A DNA stretch of 39,879 nucleotides, taken from an uncultured Clostridia bacterium. GTDB taxonomy: Bacteria; Bacillota; Clostridia; TANB77; CAG-508. The stretch is from contig CANPYN010000005.1 in assembly GCA_947588635.1 (NCBI GenBank), positions 1 through 39,879 of the forward strand, read 5' to 3'. Below the pieces are notes generated by a model. That model made no database searches and had not been told where the DNA came from. It was given only the letters and a program-made list of their open reading frames with translations. A program made the position numbers and the translations under genes. Positions 17,850 through 26,750 of the stretch are shown here, piece after piece; the first letter of the stretch is position 1; each line of letters begins with the position of its first letter.

Positions 17850-19238
17850 TTGAAAATATACTTTTATAATACATTAACTAAAACAAAAGAAGAATTTAAA
17901 CCATTAAAAGAGAATGAAGTTAGAATATATACATGTGGACCTACAGTTTATAAAGATGCTAGTATAGGTAATATGAAATCATATATATTCATGGATACGT
18001 TAAGAAGAACCTTAAAATATAATGGTTATAGTCTAAAACATGCAATGAATATAACAGATGTAGGACATTTGGTATCTGATGGAGATGATGGTGAAGATAA
18101 GATGGTAAAAGCAGCGAAAGAGGAAAAGAAAACTCCTTTAGAGATTGCCAAATTTTATACTGAAAAATTTTTAAAAGATTTTGATAGATTAAATATAGAT
18201 AGACCAGAAATAATATGCAAAGCAACTGACCACATAAAAGAAATGCAAGAATTTGTACAAAAATTATTAGATAATGGATATGCGTATGAAACATCTACTG
18301 CAATATATTTTGATGTATCAAAATTGGATAAATATGGACTCCTTTCAGGTATAGATTTAAGAAATCAAAAAGCAGGTGCTAGAGTAGAAATAGATGAAGA
18401 AAAAAGAAACCCATATGATTTTGCTTTATGGATAAAAGCTCCGGAAAATCATATTATGAAATGGGAAAGCCCATGGGGATTGTGTTATCCAGGGTGGCAT
18501 ATAGAATGTTCTACAATGAGTAACAAATATCTAGGCAAGGTATTTGATATACATACAGGAGGAATAGATTTAGTTCCAACACACCATGAAAATGAGATAG
18601 CACAAAGCAAAGGATGTACAGGAGAGATTCCTGCAAGATTTTGGATGCATTGTGAGTTCTTATTAATAGATGGTGGAAAAATGTCAAAAAGTTTAGGCAA
18701 TGTATATCTTGTTCAAGATATAATAGATAGAGGATATGATCCACTAGCATTTAAAATGATGTGTTTTACTTCACACTACAGAAACAAATTAAATTTTACT
18801 TGGGATGCACTAGAAAACAATCAGAATTCATTAAATAGATTAAGAGATGGATACAAAAAACATAATGCAGGAACTGAAAAAATAGATGAGAATATAATAC
18901 AAGAATATAAAACAAAATTCCAAGAAGCAATCAATGATGACTTAAATATGCCTGTTGCAATGAGTATAGTTTGGGATGTAGTAAAAAATCCAAACAAATC
19001 AAAACAATTAGCAGACTTGTTATTAGATTTTGACAGAGTTTTAGGGATAGATATACAAAAAGAAAACGAACAAAAAAATCTAGAAATACCTGATGAAATA
19101 GGTCAATTACTAGAAAAAAGAAAACAAGCAAGAGAAAATAAAGACTGGTCTTTATCTGATCAAATAAGAGATGAATTAAAAGAAAAGGGATATATTGTAA
19201 AAGATACAAAAGAAGGAATGACAATAGAAAGAATTTAG
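17850..19238 (+). CDS. cysS: Cysteinyl-tRNA synthetase
   Basis: CysS charges tRNA-Cys. From TTG 17850 the protein is 462 residues, the usual size. It has the zinc-site segment TCGPTVY near residue 28, SIGNMKSYIFMDTLRR in the HIGH position, WHIECSTM and DIHTGGIDLVPTHHENEIAQ (further zinc ligands), and GGKMSKSLGN (KMSKS loop). TTG 17850 follows GGGGGAAAAAA and gives the standard start KIYFYNTLT; the longer frame back to 17796 adds unrelated residues. A candidate structured leader precedes it. Confidence 0.95.
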   Translation: MKIYFYNTLTKTKEEFKPLKENEVRIYTCGPTVYKDASIGNMKSYIFMDTLRRTLKYNGYSLKHAMNITDVGHLVSDGDDGEDKMVKAAKEEKKTPLEIAKFYTEKFLKDFDRLNIDRPEIICKATDHIKEMQEFVQKLLDNGYAYETSTAIYFDVSKLDKYGLLSGIDLRNQKAGARVEIDEEKRNPYDFALWIKAPENHIMKWESPWGLCYPGWHIECSTMSNKYLGKVFDIHTGGIDLVPTHHENEIAQSKGCTGEIPARFWMHCEFLLIDGGKMSKSLGNVYLVQDIIDRGYDPLAFKMMCFTSHYRNKLNFTWDALENNQNSLNRLRDGYKKHNAGTEKIDENIIQEYKTKFQEAINDDLNMPVAMSIVWDVVKNPNKSKQLADLLLDFDRVLGIDIQKENEQKNLEIPDEIGQLLEKRKQARENKDWSLSDQIRDELKEKGYIVKDTKEGMTIERI

Positions 19239-19369
19239 ACTAGAAGGAGGTGCAAAACAAATCAAAAACGAGTAATACTAGGAAAATTATTGAAACTATA
19301 TGCGATATGTTGAAATAATTTTTATGAAATTTGGCAACGTAGTACGAAGTTTTTCATTTGTTTAGAGGT
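19239..19369. other. Spacer with an orphan ribosome binding site
   Basis: AGAAGGAGGTGCAAAACAA directly follows the cysS stop, but no convincing gene begins there: the next codons (ATC AAA AAC GAG TAA) stop at once. A GTG at about 19250 opens a 22-codon ORF. A second small ORF (starting MRYVEIIFMKFGN) runs to about 19365. These may be remnants of a lost gene, or a leader peptide for the deaminase. Confidence 0.35.
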
Positions 19370-19852
19370 ATGCCAAAAAGAGAAAACTATATAAATTGGG
19401 ATGAATACTTTATGGGAATAGCTTTATTATCAGCACAGAGGAGTAAAGATCCAAACTCACAAGTTGGTGCATGCATTGTAAGTGAGGATAATAAAATATT
19501 ATCAATCGGATATAATGGATTTCCGTTAGGATGTTCAGATGATGAAATCTCATGGGAAAGGGAAGGAGATTTTGCAGAAACTAAGTATCCATATGTATGT
19601 CATGCAGAATTAAATGCAATTTTAAATTATACAGGAACATCGCTTAAGGGAAGCAAAATATATGTAGCATTATTTCCATGTAATGAATGTGCAAAAGCAA
19701 TAATACAATCTGGAATAAAAGAAGTAATATATAAAAGTGATAAATATAAAGATACCGATAGTGTAAAAGTATCTAAAAAATTATTTGATATGGCGGGAGT
19801 CAAGTACACACAATATAAGTCAAGAGGTATAAAATTAGAAATGGACTTGTAG
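19370..19852 (+). CDS. Deoxycytidylate deaminase (ComEB-like)
   Basis: dCMP deaminase converts dCMP to dUMP for thymidylate synthesis. The 160-residue protein begins MPKRENYINWDEYFMGIALL, a typical start. It has the zinc-binding and catalytic motifs CHAELNAILN (His and Glu) near residue 80 and FPCNECAKAIIQSG (PCxxC) near 105, plus DPNSQVGACIV and IGYNGFPLGC for substrate binding. ATG 19370 is chosen over TTG 19358 because it matches family starts, although its ribosome site is poor (AGAGG only two bases away). A terminator begins at its stop. Confidence 0.88.
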   Translation: MPKRENYINWDEYFMGIALLSAQRSKDPNSQVGACIVSEDNKILSIGYNGFPLGCSDDEISWEREGDFAETKYPYVCHAELNAILNYTGTSLKGSKIYVALFPCNECAKAIIQSGIKEVIYKSDKYKDTDSVKVSKKLFDMAGVKYTQYKSRGIKLEMDL

Positions 19853-19886
19853 GATTTTGGAGCATTTTCCAAAATCCTATTTTTTA
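19851..19886 (+). terminator. Intrinsic terminator after the dCMP deaminase
   Basis: AGGATTTTGGA from 19851 pairs with TCCAAAATCCT ending near 19878, followed by ATTTTTTATT. It separates the deaminase from the envelope operon. Confidence 0.85.
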
Positions 19887-19951
19887 TTAATATATCTATT
19901 GTAAAAAAGGACAAACTAGTATAAAATATAATAGTTATAGTGGAGGAAAAA

Positions 19952-21010
19952 ATGAAGTTAGTGAATGAAAGTAATATAGAAAAATATAATGAATTTTTAA
20001 GCAAACATGATAGATGTAATTTTCAGCAATCTATAGAATGGGGAAAAGTAAAAGAAGCTTGGACAAATGAAATAGTTTTAGCAGAGGATACAAATGGAAA
20101 TATAATAGGATCAATTAGTGTATTAATTAGAAAAATACCTATTTTTGGTAATATGATGTATTCTTCTAGAGGACCAGTATGTGATATACATGATAAAGAT
20201 GTTCTAAAACAACTTACTAACGGTCTTAAAGAACTTGCAAAAAAATATAATGCATTTGTTTTGAAAATTGAGCCAGATATAAAAAGTGATGATAAAGAAT
20301 TTAGAGAGATAGTAACTAATTTGGGATATGGAATAAAAGATGATGCAAAAAACTTTAATGAAGAAATACAACCAAGGTATGTATTTAGGCTTGATTTAAA
20401 AGGAAAGACAGAAGATGAAATATTTAAAGCATTTCATCAAAAGACTAGATATAATGTGAGATTAGCTACCAAAAAAGGTGTAGTAGTTAAAGAAGGAAAA
20501 AGAGAAGATTTAAAAGATTTTCATGAAATAATGAAAATAACAGGAAAAAGAGATGATTTTATTATAAGACCTCTATCATACTTTGAAAAAATGTATGATG
20601 AATTAGGTGAGCATGCAAAACTACTAATGGCATATTATGAAGATAAGCCTATTTCTGGAATATTTAATATTGATTATGGAAATAAAGTATGGTATTTATA
20701 TGGAGCAAGTAGTAATGAACACAGAAATTTAATGCCAAATTATCTTTTACAATGGGAAGGAATTAAATATGCAATCAGCCAAGGCAAAGATATATACGAT
20801 TTTAGAGGCGTATCAGGTGTAGTAGATGAATCACATCCACAATATGGATTATACAGATTTAAAAAAGGATTTAATGCTGAATTCACTGAATTTATTGGAG
20901 AAATATATTTAAACTTTAAACCTTTAGTATATAAGCTATATAAAATATCAGAAAAATTATTTAAAAAAGCAAGAGGAATGGTAAGAAAACTAAAAGGAGA
21001 AGTAAAATGA
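19952..21010 (+). CDS. FemX/FemAB-like peptidoglycan interpeptide-bridge aminoacyltransferase
   Basis: Fem transferases add amino acids from aminoacyl-tRNA to lipid II. The 352-residue protein shows a duplicated GNAT-like fold pattern: FQQSIEWGKVKEAWTNEIVL at the start, YSSRGPVCDIHD, then FHQKTRYNVRLATKKGVVV and the second domain with WYLYGASSNEHRNLMPNYLL, YDFRGVSGVVDESHPQYGLY and FKKGFNAEFTEFIGE. ATG 19952 is preferred over GTG 19940 because GGAGGAAAA serves as its ribosome site. It overlaps the alanine racemase start in ATGA, linking bridge formation to D-Ala supply. The exact amino acid added cannot be told. Confidence 0.88.
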   Translation: MKLVNESNIEKYNEFLSKHDRCNFQQSIEWGKVKEAWTNEIVLAEDTNGNIIGSISVLIRKIPIFGNMMYSSRGPVCDIHDKDVLKQLTNGLKELAKKYNAFVLKIEPDIKSDDKEFREIVTNLGYGIKDDAKNFNEEIQPRYVFRLDLKGKTEDEIFKAFHQKTRYNVRLATKKGVVVKEGKREDLKDFHEIMKITGKRDDFIIRPLSYFEKMYDELGEHAKLLMAYYEDKPISGIFNIDYGNKVWYLYGASSNEHRNLMPNYLLQWEGIKYAISQGKDIYDFRGVSGVVDESHPQYGLYRFKKGFNAEFTEFIGEIYLNFKPLVYKLYKISEKLFKKARGMVRKLKGEVK

Positions 21011-22128
21011 AGTCATTAATTATTAATAAAAATGATTTAAAACATAATATTAAAATAATAAAAGAATTAGCAAAACTTGATATTCCTGATGATGATGGAA
21101 AAAAATATAAATTAATAGGTGTTGTAAAAGGAAATGGATATGGATTGGGATTATTAGAGTATTCTAAATTCTTAATTGATAACGGAATTGAAATTTTAGC
21201 AGTAGCAACAGTAGAAGAAGCAATTATACTTAGAAAAGCAGGAATAAAAGAAGATATACTAATGATGTCTTCTACAAGTATTAAAGAAGATATAGAAGAT
21301 CTAATAGAAAATGATATTATAATAACAATAGGATCTGTTCAAGCAGTAAATTTAGTTAAAGAAATTTCAAAGGATACAAACAAAAAAATAAGAGCACATA
21401 TAAAAATAGATACGGGCTTTGGAAGATATGGATTTTTATATAATGATATAAAAACAATTATAGAATCTATTAAAGAACTTTCAAATATCTCACTAGAAGG
21501 AATGTATTCTCATTTCTCTCTTGCATATTACAAAAATGATAAATGGACAATTGAACAATTTAATCGATTTTTAAATGTAATAGAAGCATTAAAACTAAAT
21601 GACATAGATATAAAAAACTACCATATTTGTAATTCACCAGCATTTTTAAATTACCCAGAAATGCATTTAAATGGTGCAAGAATAGGATCAGCATTTTTAG
21701 GAAGGGTAGATGCAGAAAATAATGTTGGACTAAAAAAAATAGGACAACTAAAAACAAATATAACAGAAATAAAAATGGTCCCGAAAGGATATAATATTGG
21801 ATATTTGAACAGTTATAAAACAAAAAAAGAAACAAAAGTTGCTATAGTTCAGGTAGGATATATGGATGGATATAATATAACAGTGTATGCAGATATGTTT
21901 AGATTTGTAGATAAATTAAGGAGATTGTCACATAGTATAAAAAATTTTTTTAAGAAAACAAACTTTAAAGTTACAATAAATGATAAAAAATATAATGTAA
22001 TTGGCAAAGTAGGAATGTATCACTTAGCAATAGATGTGACTGATTCAGATATAAAAGTAAATGATTTAGTATATTTAGATGTAAATCCATTACATGTAGA
22101 TAGAAAAATTAGAAGGGAGTATGTATAA
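21007..22128 (+). CDS. alr: Alanine racemase family protein
   Basis: Alanine racemase makes D-alanine for peptidoglycan using PLP. The 373-residue protein has the PLP-lysine segment VVKGNGYGLG near residues 38-47, HIKIDTGFGRYGF near 130-142, CNSPAFLNYPEMHLNGARIGSAFLG in the phosphate/PLP region near 205-230, and QVGYMDGYN with the expected catalytic tyrosine near 278-286. The C-terminal beta domain is shortened (IDVTDSDIKVNDLVYLDV). Sequence alone does not exclude a serine or other amino-acid racemase. It is embedded between femX and DUF1189 with a 4-base overlap and a zero-base gap. Confidence 0.85.
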   Translation: MKSLIINKNDLKHNIKIIKELAKLDIPDDDGKKYKLIGVVKGNGYGLGLLEYSKFLIDNGIEILAVATVEEAIILRKAGIKEDILMMSSTSIKEDIEDLIENDIIITIGSVQAVNLVKEISKDTNKKIRAHIKIDTGFGRYGFLYNDIKTIIESIKELSNISLEGMYSHFSLAYYKNDKWTIEQFNRFLNVIEALKLNDIDIKNYHICNSPAFLNYPEMHLNGARIGSAFLGRVDAENNVGLKKIGQLKTNITEIKMVPKGYNIGYLNSYKTKKETKVAIVQVGYMDGYNITVYADMFRFVDKLRRLSHSIKNFFKKTNFKVTINDKKYNVIGKVGMYHLAIDVTDSDIKVNDLVYLDVNPLHVDRKIRREYV

Positions 22129-23134
22129 ATGGAAACGAAAAAAATACCATTTTTTGTTAAACTAAAAAAGTCAATATTAAATGTTGATGAATATAAATTT
22201 TTTACAGAGGAAAAGACAACAGTTGCAATAAAATATGCTGTAAAATTGATTCTTATTTTTACTTTAATTGTAACAATTGCATTAACAGGTAGAGTTATTA
22301 AAGAACTTAATAACTTAATAGCAGACTTTCAAAATGAATGTCCAGAATTTAGTTTCAAAGATAATACTTTAGTAATAGAAGGAGATAATAAAAAAATTGT
22401 AAAAAGCGATAAAACTGGATATTTTGGATTGATAGTAGATAACAGTAAAGAAAATCTAAAAGACATAGAAGAATCCGGAGATTATAAGGAAGTTATAGGT
22501 TTTTTAAAAGATAAAATAGTTATAAAAGATGCAAATAATGCTGAAAGAAGTTTAACATATGAAAATCTAAATGAAAACTATGATTTAAGTAATATAAATA
22601 GAGATACTGTATTGCAATATTTATCTCGGAAATAATATGGCAGAATTATATATTATTTTCGGATTAATGGCATTTGTATTTTTGTTCATTATGTATTTTA
22701 TAAAAATTTTAATAGATGCATTATGGTTATCAATAGTTGGATATTTATTAAGTAGAATATTTAATATTAAATTAAAATATAAGTCTGTATATAATTTAAG
22801 TATATATTCATTGACACTTTCAACCATTTTATATATGATATATATTGTTGCAAATATGTATACAGGATTTACAATAAAACATTTTGATATACCATATAAT
22901 GCAATTGCTTATATTTATATTATTACAGCAGTGTTAATGATAAGATCAGATTTAATAAAACAACAGATGGAAGTTGGAAAAATAGTGGAAGAACAAAAGA
23001 AAATAAGAGAAGACAACGAGGGAAAAGAAGAAAACAAAGAAGAACCAAAAGAAGATAATAAAGATAAAGAAGACAATAAAAATAAAAAGAAAGAAGAACC
23101 AGAAGGTAAAACACCTGAAGGAAATGAAGCATAA
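22129..23134 (+). CDS. DUF1189 family membrane protein, two apparent ORFs joined by a CGGA recoding site
   Basis: In the zero frame a 168-residue protein ends at 22635. Another 165-residue frame begins with ATG two bases later and looks like a separate gene. An in-frame CGG-A lies at 22627-22630; dropping the C joins LQYLS-G-NNMAELYIIFG and gives a single protein of about 334 residues. It then matches the DUF1189 layout: one N-terminal transmembrane helix near 37-58, an extracytoplasmic domain with CPEFSFKDNTLVIEGDNK, then four or so C-terminal helices. A Glu/Lys-rich tail (KEDNKDKEDNKNKKKEEPEG) ends it. The second frame has no ribosome site, which supports fusion. It sits between alr and ftsH. 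Confidence 0.87.
22627..22630 (+). other. CGGA recoding (+1) site joining two DUF1189 frames
   Basis: Zero frame TTA TCT CGG AAA TAA stops one codon after CGG. Skipping the C gives TCT GGA AAT AAT ATG GCA, entering the frame open to 23134. The preceding codon is TCT. Confidence 0.88.
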
Positions 23135-23182
23135 AAATGAGGGACATTCCTCAAACCTTGTAAAAGTTTTAAAGGAGGAAAA

Positions 23183-24976
23183 ATGAAAGATAAACAAAAA
23201 AATAAAAACAAAGTATATTATACAATATTAGCAATTATAGCTATAATTTGTATTGCTGTAGTAATAGGTGTATTAATATTTACAAACAATAAAGACGAAA
23301 ACAAAGAAGAAAAAGATTTAGCATATACAGAATTAATTAAAAAAATTGATAATAAAGAAGTAGAAAAAATCGAAATGTCTGTTGGAAGTACAACAGCTAA
23401 AGTAAAGCTTAAGGGTATAGAAAAAGAAAAAACAACAATAGTACCAAGTACGCAAGCATTTATAGAATTAGTACAAGAACAAGTTAAAAATGGCAATGAA
23501 ATAGAACTAATTCAAAATCCAACTAATATATTATTAAAGATATCAGATACACTATTGTCACTACTTCCAACAATTATGATAGTAATACTATTTATTCTTA
23601 TATTCAAAATGCAGGGATTAGGGGATAAAGGAAAAGTATATGATGCTGATAAAAGCCAAAATACTCATATAACTTTTAAAGATGTAGCTGGATTAGAAGA
23701 AGAAAAAAATGAGCTAATTGAAATAGTTGATTTCCTAAAAGAACCAAAAAAATTTCATGAAATGGGAGCAAAAATTCCAAAAGGAATTCTTCTTTGTGGA
23801 AAACCAGGTACAGGTAAAACATTAATAGCAAAAGCAATAGCAGGAGAAGCAGAAGTTCCATTTATATCGATGAGTGGATCCGAATTTATAGAAATGTTTG
23901 CAGGACTTGGAGCATCAAGAGTAAGAAAATTATTTGAAAAAGCAAAAAAAATATCTCCATGTATAATATTTATAGATGAAATAGATGCAATAGGAGCAAG
24001 AAGAACAAGTGCATCTGGTGCAGAAAGTGAAAACAATCAAACATTAAACCAATTATTAGTTGAAATGGATGGATTTGATACAAATGAAACTATAATAGTA
24101 CTTGCAGCAACAAATAGACCAGAAATGTTAGATAAGGCACTTTTAAGACCAGGAAGATTTGATAGACAAATAACAGTTGCAACTCCGGATGCAAAAGGAA
24201 GAGAAGCAATACTTAAGATACATGGAAAAGATAAAAAATTTGAGAAAGATATAGATTTTGAATCTATTGCAAATGACACAGCAGGATTTACAGGAGCAGA
24301 ACTTGCAAATGTACTTAATGAGGCAGCAATAATAGCTACTATAAAACAACACAAAAAAATACAAATGCAAGACATAGATGATGCAGTTAAAAAAGTAACT
24401 GTTGGACTTGAAAAACACAGTAGAGTTATTTCAGACAAAGATAAAAAACTTACAGCATACCATGAAGCAGGTCACGCAATTGTTAGTAGATTTTTAGAGA
24501 CACAATTTGATGTAAAAGAAGTATCTATTATACCAAGAGGGCTTGCAGGTGGCTATACTATGTATAAAACAAATGAAGATAAATACTATGTATCTAGAAC
24601 AGAAATGGAAGAAAAACTAGTTGCATTACTTGGTGGTAGAGCAGCAGAAAAAATTGCTTTAAATGATATTTCAACAGGAGCAAGTAATGATATAGAAGTA
24701 GCAACAAATATAGCAAGAGATATGGTAACAGTATATGGAATGAGTGATAACATAGGACCGATATATTTAAAAGAAAAAGACCCATATGAAAGACAAGTAT
24801 TTGGAGAAAATATAGATGATGCAGTAGGACTTGAGGTAAAAACATTAATAGATATAGCATACAAAAGAGCACAAGAAATAATACTAGCACATATGGATAA
24901 ATTACAAGCTGTTGCAGAAAGACTATTAGAAAAAGAGATAATAACAGCAGAAGAATTTGAGACTTTTTTTGAATAA
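23183..24976 (+). CDS. ftsH: ATP-dependent zinc metalloprotease FtsH
   Basis: FtsH degrades membrane and short-lived cytosolic proteins. The 597-residue protein has two transmembrane helices (residues 12-32 and 125-147) around a small external domain. An AAA+ module follows, with Walker A GKPGTGKT (near 205-212; the usual second residue is Pro), Walker B CIIFIDEIDAIGARR near 260 and second-region arginines (ATNRPEMLDKALLRPGRFDRQ). The M41 peptidase zinc motif HEAGH is at about 427-431, with the third-ligand region TGASNDIEVATNIARDM. AAAGGAGG precedes the ATG. It follows DUF1189 by 48 bases and ends before a strong terminator. Confidence 0.95.
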   Translation: MKDKQKNKNKVYYTILAIIAIICIAVVIGVLIFTNNKDENKEEKDLAYTELIKKIDNKEVEKIEMSVGSTTAKVKLKGIEKEKTTIVPSTQAFIELVQEQVKNGNEIELIQNPTNILLKISDTLLSLLPTIMIVILFILIFKMQGLGDKGKVYDADKSQNTHITFKDVAGLEEEKNELIEIVDFLKEPKKFHEMGAKIPKGILLCGKPGTGKTLIAKAIAGEAEVPFISMSGSEFIEMFAGLGASRVRKLFEKAKKISPCIIFIDEIDAIGARRTSASGAESENNQTLNQLLVEMDGFDTNETIIVLAATNRPEMLDKALLRPGRFDRQITVATPDAKGREAILKIHGKDKKFEKDIDFESIANDTAGFTGAELANVLNEAAIIATIKQHKKIQMQDIDDAVKKVTVGLEKHSRVISDKDKKLTAYHEAGHAIVSRFLETQFDVKEVSIIPRGLAGGYTMYKTNEDKYYVSRTEMEEKLVALLGGRAAEKIALNDISTGASNDIEVATNIARDMVTVYGMSDNIGPIYLKEKDPYERQVFGENIDDAVGLEVKTLIDIAYKRAQEIILAHMDKLQAVAERLLEKEIITAEEFETFFE

Positions 24977-25051
24977 TATTCCAAAGGGGACATTTTTAGA
25001 GAAGACGTTTTATCAAAAAAATAAATAAGTATATAAATAGATTTAAGGGAA

Positions 25052-25092
25052 AAAAGAAGTTTTGTTAAAATTATTAACAAAACTTCTTTTGT
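25052..25092 (+). terminator. Intrinsic terminator after ftsH
   Basis: AAAAGAAGTTTTGTTAA at 25052-25068 pairs perfectly with TTAACAAAACTTCTTTT at 25074-25090. The T-rich right arm provides the release tract. Repeat C2 follows immediately. Confidence 0.8.
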
Positions 25093-25241
25093 TGTATAGA
25101 AAAAATCAAAGATTTTTCTATACAACAAAGCTTCGCAAATATTCCACACAAAATTTTTTCAAAATTTTGGCGGGCGAACAACGAGCGTGGGCTTTAAAAT
25201 AAATTTAAATGGTCTGACATCAAAAAAGCCCACTGTTGTTC
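25091..25241 (+). repeat. Repeat family C, copy 2
   Basis: The left hairpin TTGTATAG...CTATACAA differs from copy C5 (TTGAATAG...CTATTCAA) on both arms, a compensatory change. The right hairpin uses GAACAAC / GTTGTTC and GTGGGCTTT / AAAGCCCAC. The right end is also coding sequence for the last residues and stop of the recoded rluA on the minus strand. Confidence 0.88.
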
Positions 25242-26102
25242 ATATGTATTTCTTTTCCATTTAAATACTCTAGTATTCCACCATCTGTTTTAAAATTAAA
25301 CTTTATTTTATAGCTACATAATTCTTGAGTTTTTTTATTAAATTTTTTATTTATACTATTAAATCCATATTTTCCGGTCACCTATTATTGGCAAACCTAT
25401 ATGTGCAAGATGTGCACGTATTTGGTGAGTTCTTCCTGTATGAAGAGTAACATCTAAAATAGAAGTATTATTTTCTAAATCCTCAGATAAAACTTTATAT
25501 GATGTAACTATTTTTTGATAACCTGTTTTTGGATTATCAGATATATATACGAGAGATTTTTTCCTATCCTTAAACAAATAAGCTGTTAAAGTATCCTTTT
25601 TTATATTTGGAATACCATAAACCATGCACTTATAGTGCTTTTCAATTTCCATATTTTTAAACTTATCAACTAAAACATTTAGTGCTTCTTTATTTTTTGC
25701 AAAAACAATTAATCCATAAGTATTTATATCTAATCTATGACATGGGGCAGGAAAATCAGTAGATGAATAATGAACTAAAATCATTTTAGTTAAGGTAGTT
25801 TTATTATTATCATTAGATACCACTTCAATTCCTGCAGGTTTATTAACAACTAGTATATTATCATCCTCATATACGATATTTAAATCAAAAGTTTTATACA
25901 AAAAGCTATCGTTAATATATATAGTAATTTCATCACCCTCATTTATAATACAATTTTCAGAAATCCTTACACCATTAATTCTAATATCCTTTTTTCTAAG
26001 GGCTTTATAAATCGTATTTAAAGTTAAACCATTAAAATTGGCTAGTAAAAAAGTATTTAAATTTTTCTTATCATATTTTTTATTTACAATTATCTTTTTC
26101 AT
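25220..26102 (-). CDS. RluA-family pseudouridine synthase, read through one CGGA recoding site
   Basis: These enzymes isomerise uridine to pseudouridine in rRNA or tRNA. The product starts MKKIIVNKKYD (ATG 26102), has an S4-like RNA-binding domain (residues 1-65), and the catalytic motif HRLDINTYGLIVFAKN near 127-142. The zero frame ends at 25359 after HIGLPIIGDRKIWI, too short for the family. Skipping the C at 25376 gives IIGDGKYGFNS and a tail with QELCSYKIKFNF, both typical of RluA C-termini, ending with TGA at 25222-25220 (about 293 residues). The last dozen codons lie in repeat C2. A divergent promoter region separates it from rpmF. The exact target base is not identifiable. Confidence 0.9.
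25373..25376 (-). other. CGGA recoding (+1) site in rluA-like gene
   Basis: On the minus strand, zero frame GGT GAC CGG AAA ATA TGG ATT TAA stops four codons after CGG. Skipping C 25376 gives GAC GGA AAA TAT GGA, the family GDGKYG motif. The preceding codon is GAC. Confidence 0.92.
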
Positions 26103-26185
26103 AATAATAATTATACAATAAAAAGAATATAGATACAAATCTAAAATAAATAAATACACAAAACAAAGAAATCTTTGATAAAGAC

Positions 26186-26214
26186 TTGACAAATCCTGTA
26201 ATAATTAGTATACT
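26186..26214 (+). promoter_or_regulatory. Sigma-A promoter for rpmF
   Basis: TTGACA at 26186-26191 and TATACT at 26209-26214 with a 17-base spacer, in the divergent gap between the rluA-like gene and rpmF. Confidence 0.85.
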
Positions 26215-26285
26215 TTTATAGTAACTTTAATTTAAGAAATATGTATGGACATATAGATATTTATAGCATGAGGGAGGGAATAAAA

Positions 26286-26468
26286 ATGGCACAACCAAAA
26301 AGAAGATGGTCAAAAGAAAGAACACGTTTAAAAAGATCAACATGGAAATTAGAAACACCAAATATTGCAACTTGTAAACACTGTGGTGAACCTGTATTAC
26401 CACACAGAGTATGTGATAATTGTGGATATTATGATGGAAAAGAAATAATAGCAAAAAAAGATGCCTAA
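26286..26468 (+). CDS. rpmF: 50S ribosomal protein L32 (bL32), zinc-ribbon form
   Basis: The 60-residue protein begins MAQPKRRWSKERTRLKRSTWKL and has two Cys pairs (CKHCGE and CDNCGYYDGKEI) that bind zinc, the C+ form of L32. The start ATG 26286 has GAGGGAGGG upstream. It follows a consensus promoter and its stop sits in its terminator stem. L32 is an essential structural protein of the large subunit. Confidence 0.96.
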   Translation: MAQPKRRWSKERTRLKRSTWKLETPNIATCKHCGEPVLPHRVCDNCGYYDGKEIIAKKDA

Positions 26469-26485
26469 TAAAGGGCATTTTTTTT
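26460..26485 (+). terminator. Intrinsic terminator overlapping the rpmF stop
   Basis: ATGCC, including the last sense bases and the stop region, pairs with GGGCAT around an eight-base loop, followed by eight or more T residues (26478-26485). Confidence 0.75.
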
Positions 26486-26505
26486 GACCATTTTTCCTTC
26501 TTCCT

Positions 26506-26587
26506 TTTTTTTCTTTTTTTGGACGGACTAGATTTAGTCTTTTTTTTAAAAAAGACTAAATCTAGTCCGTCCAAAAAAAGAAAAAAA
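26506..26587. repeat. Very long near-perfect palindrome between rpmF and prs
   Basis: The arm CTTTTTTTGGACGGACTAG and following ATTTAGTC (26513-26539) is perfectly repeated in reverse complement at 26554-26580. Flanking T8 and A7 runs extend the pairing to about 26506-26587. The centre is T8A6. It is far longer than a normal terminator and could form a cruciform or a stable RNA hairpin in either transcript direction. Confidence 0.9.
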
Positions 26588-26750
26588 TTTAAAAAATTCT
26601 TAAAAAATTTTAAAAAATCTTAAATAATGTTGAAATAGTTTTAATGTAATGCTAAAATGTATATGTTAAAATCCGACAAAAAATATGAATAAAAGAGTAA
26701 ATATTAAAGAATATAAAATCTCTTTTAAATTTTTGGATAGGGGGATAAAA

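Noticed and set aside
24586..25149. 187-residue minus-strand ORF over the end of ftsH
   Set aside because: It lies opposite a confidently assigned gene and has Ser/Leu/Phe-rich composition typical of an antisense shadow. The other long minus ORFs (e.g. 407-922, 7627-8370, 27152-27703) were rejected for the same reason.
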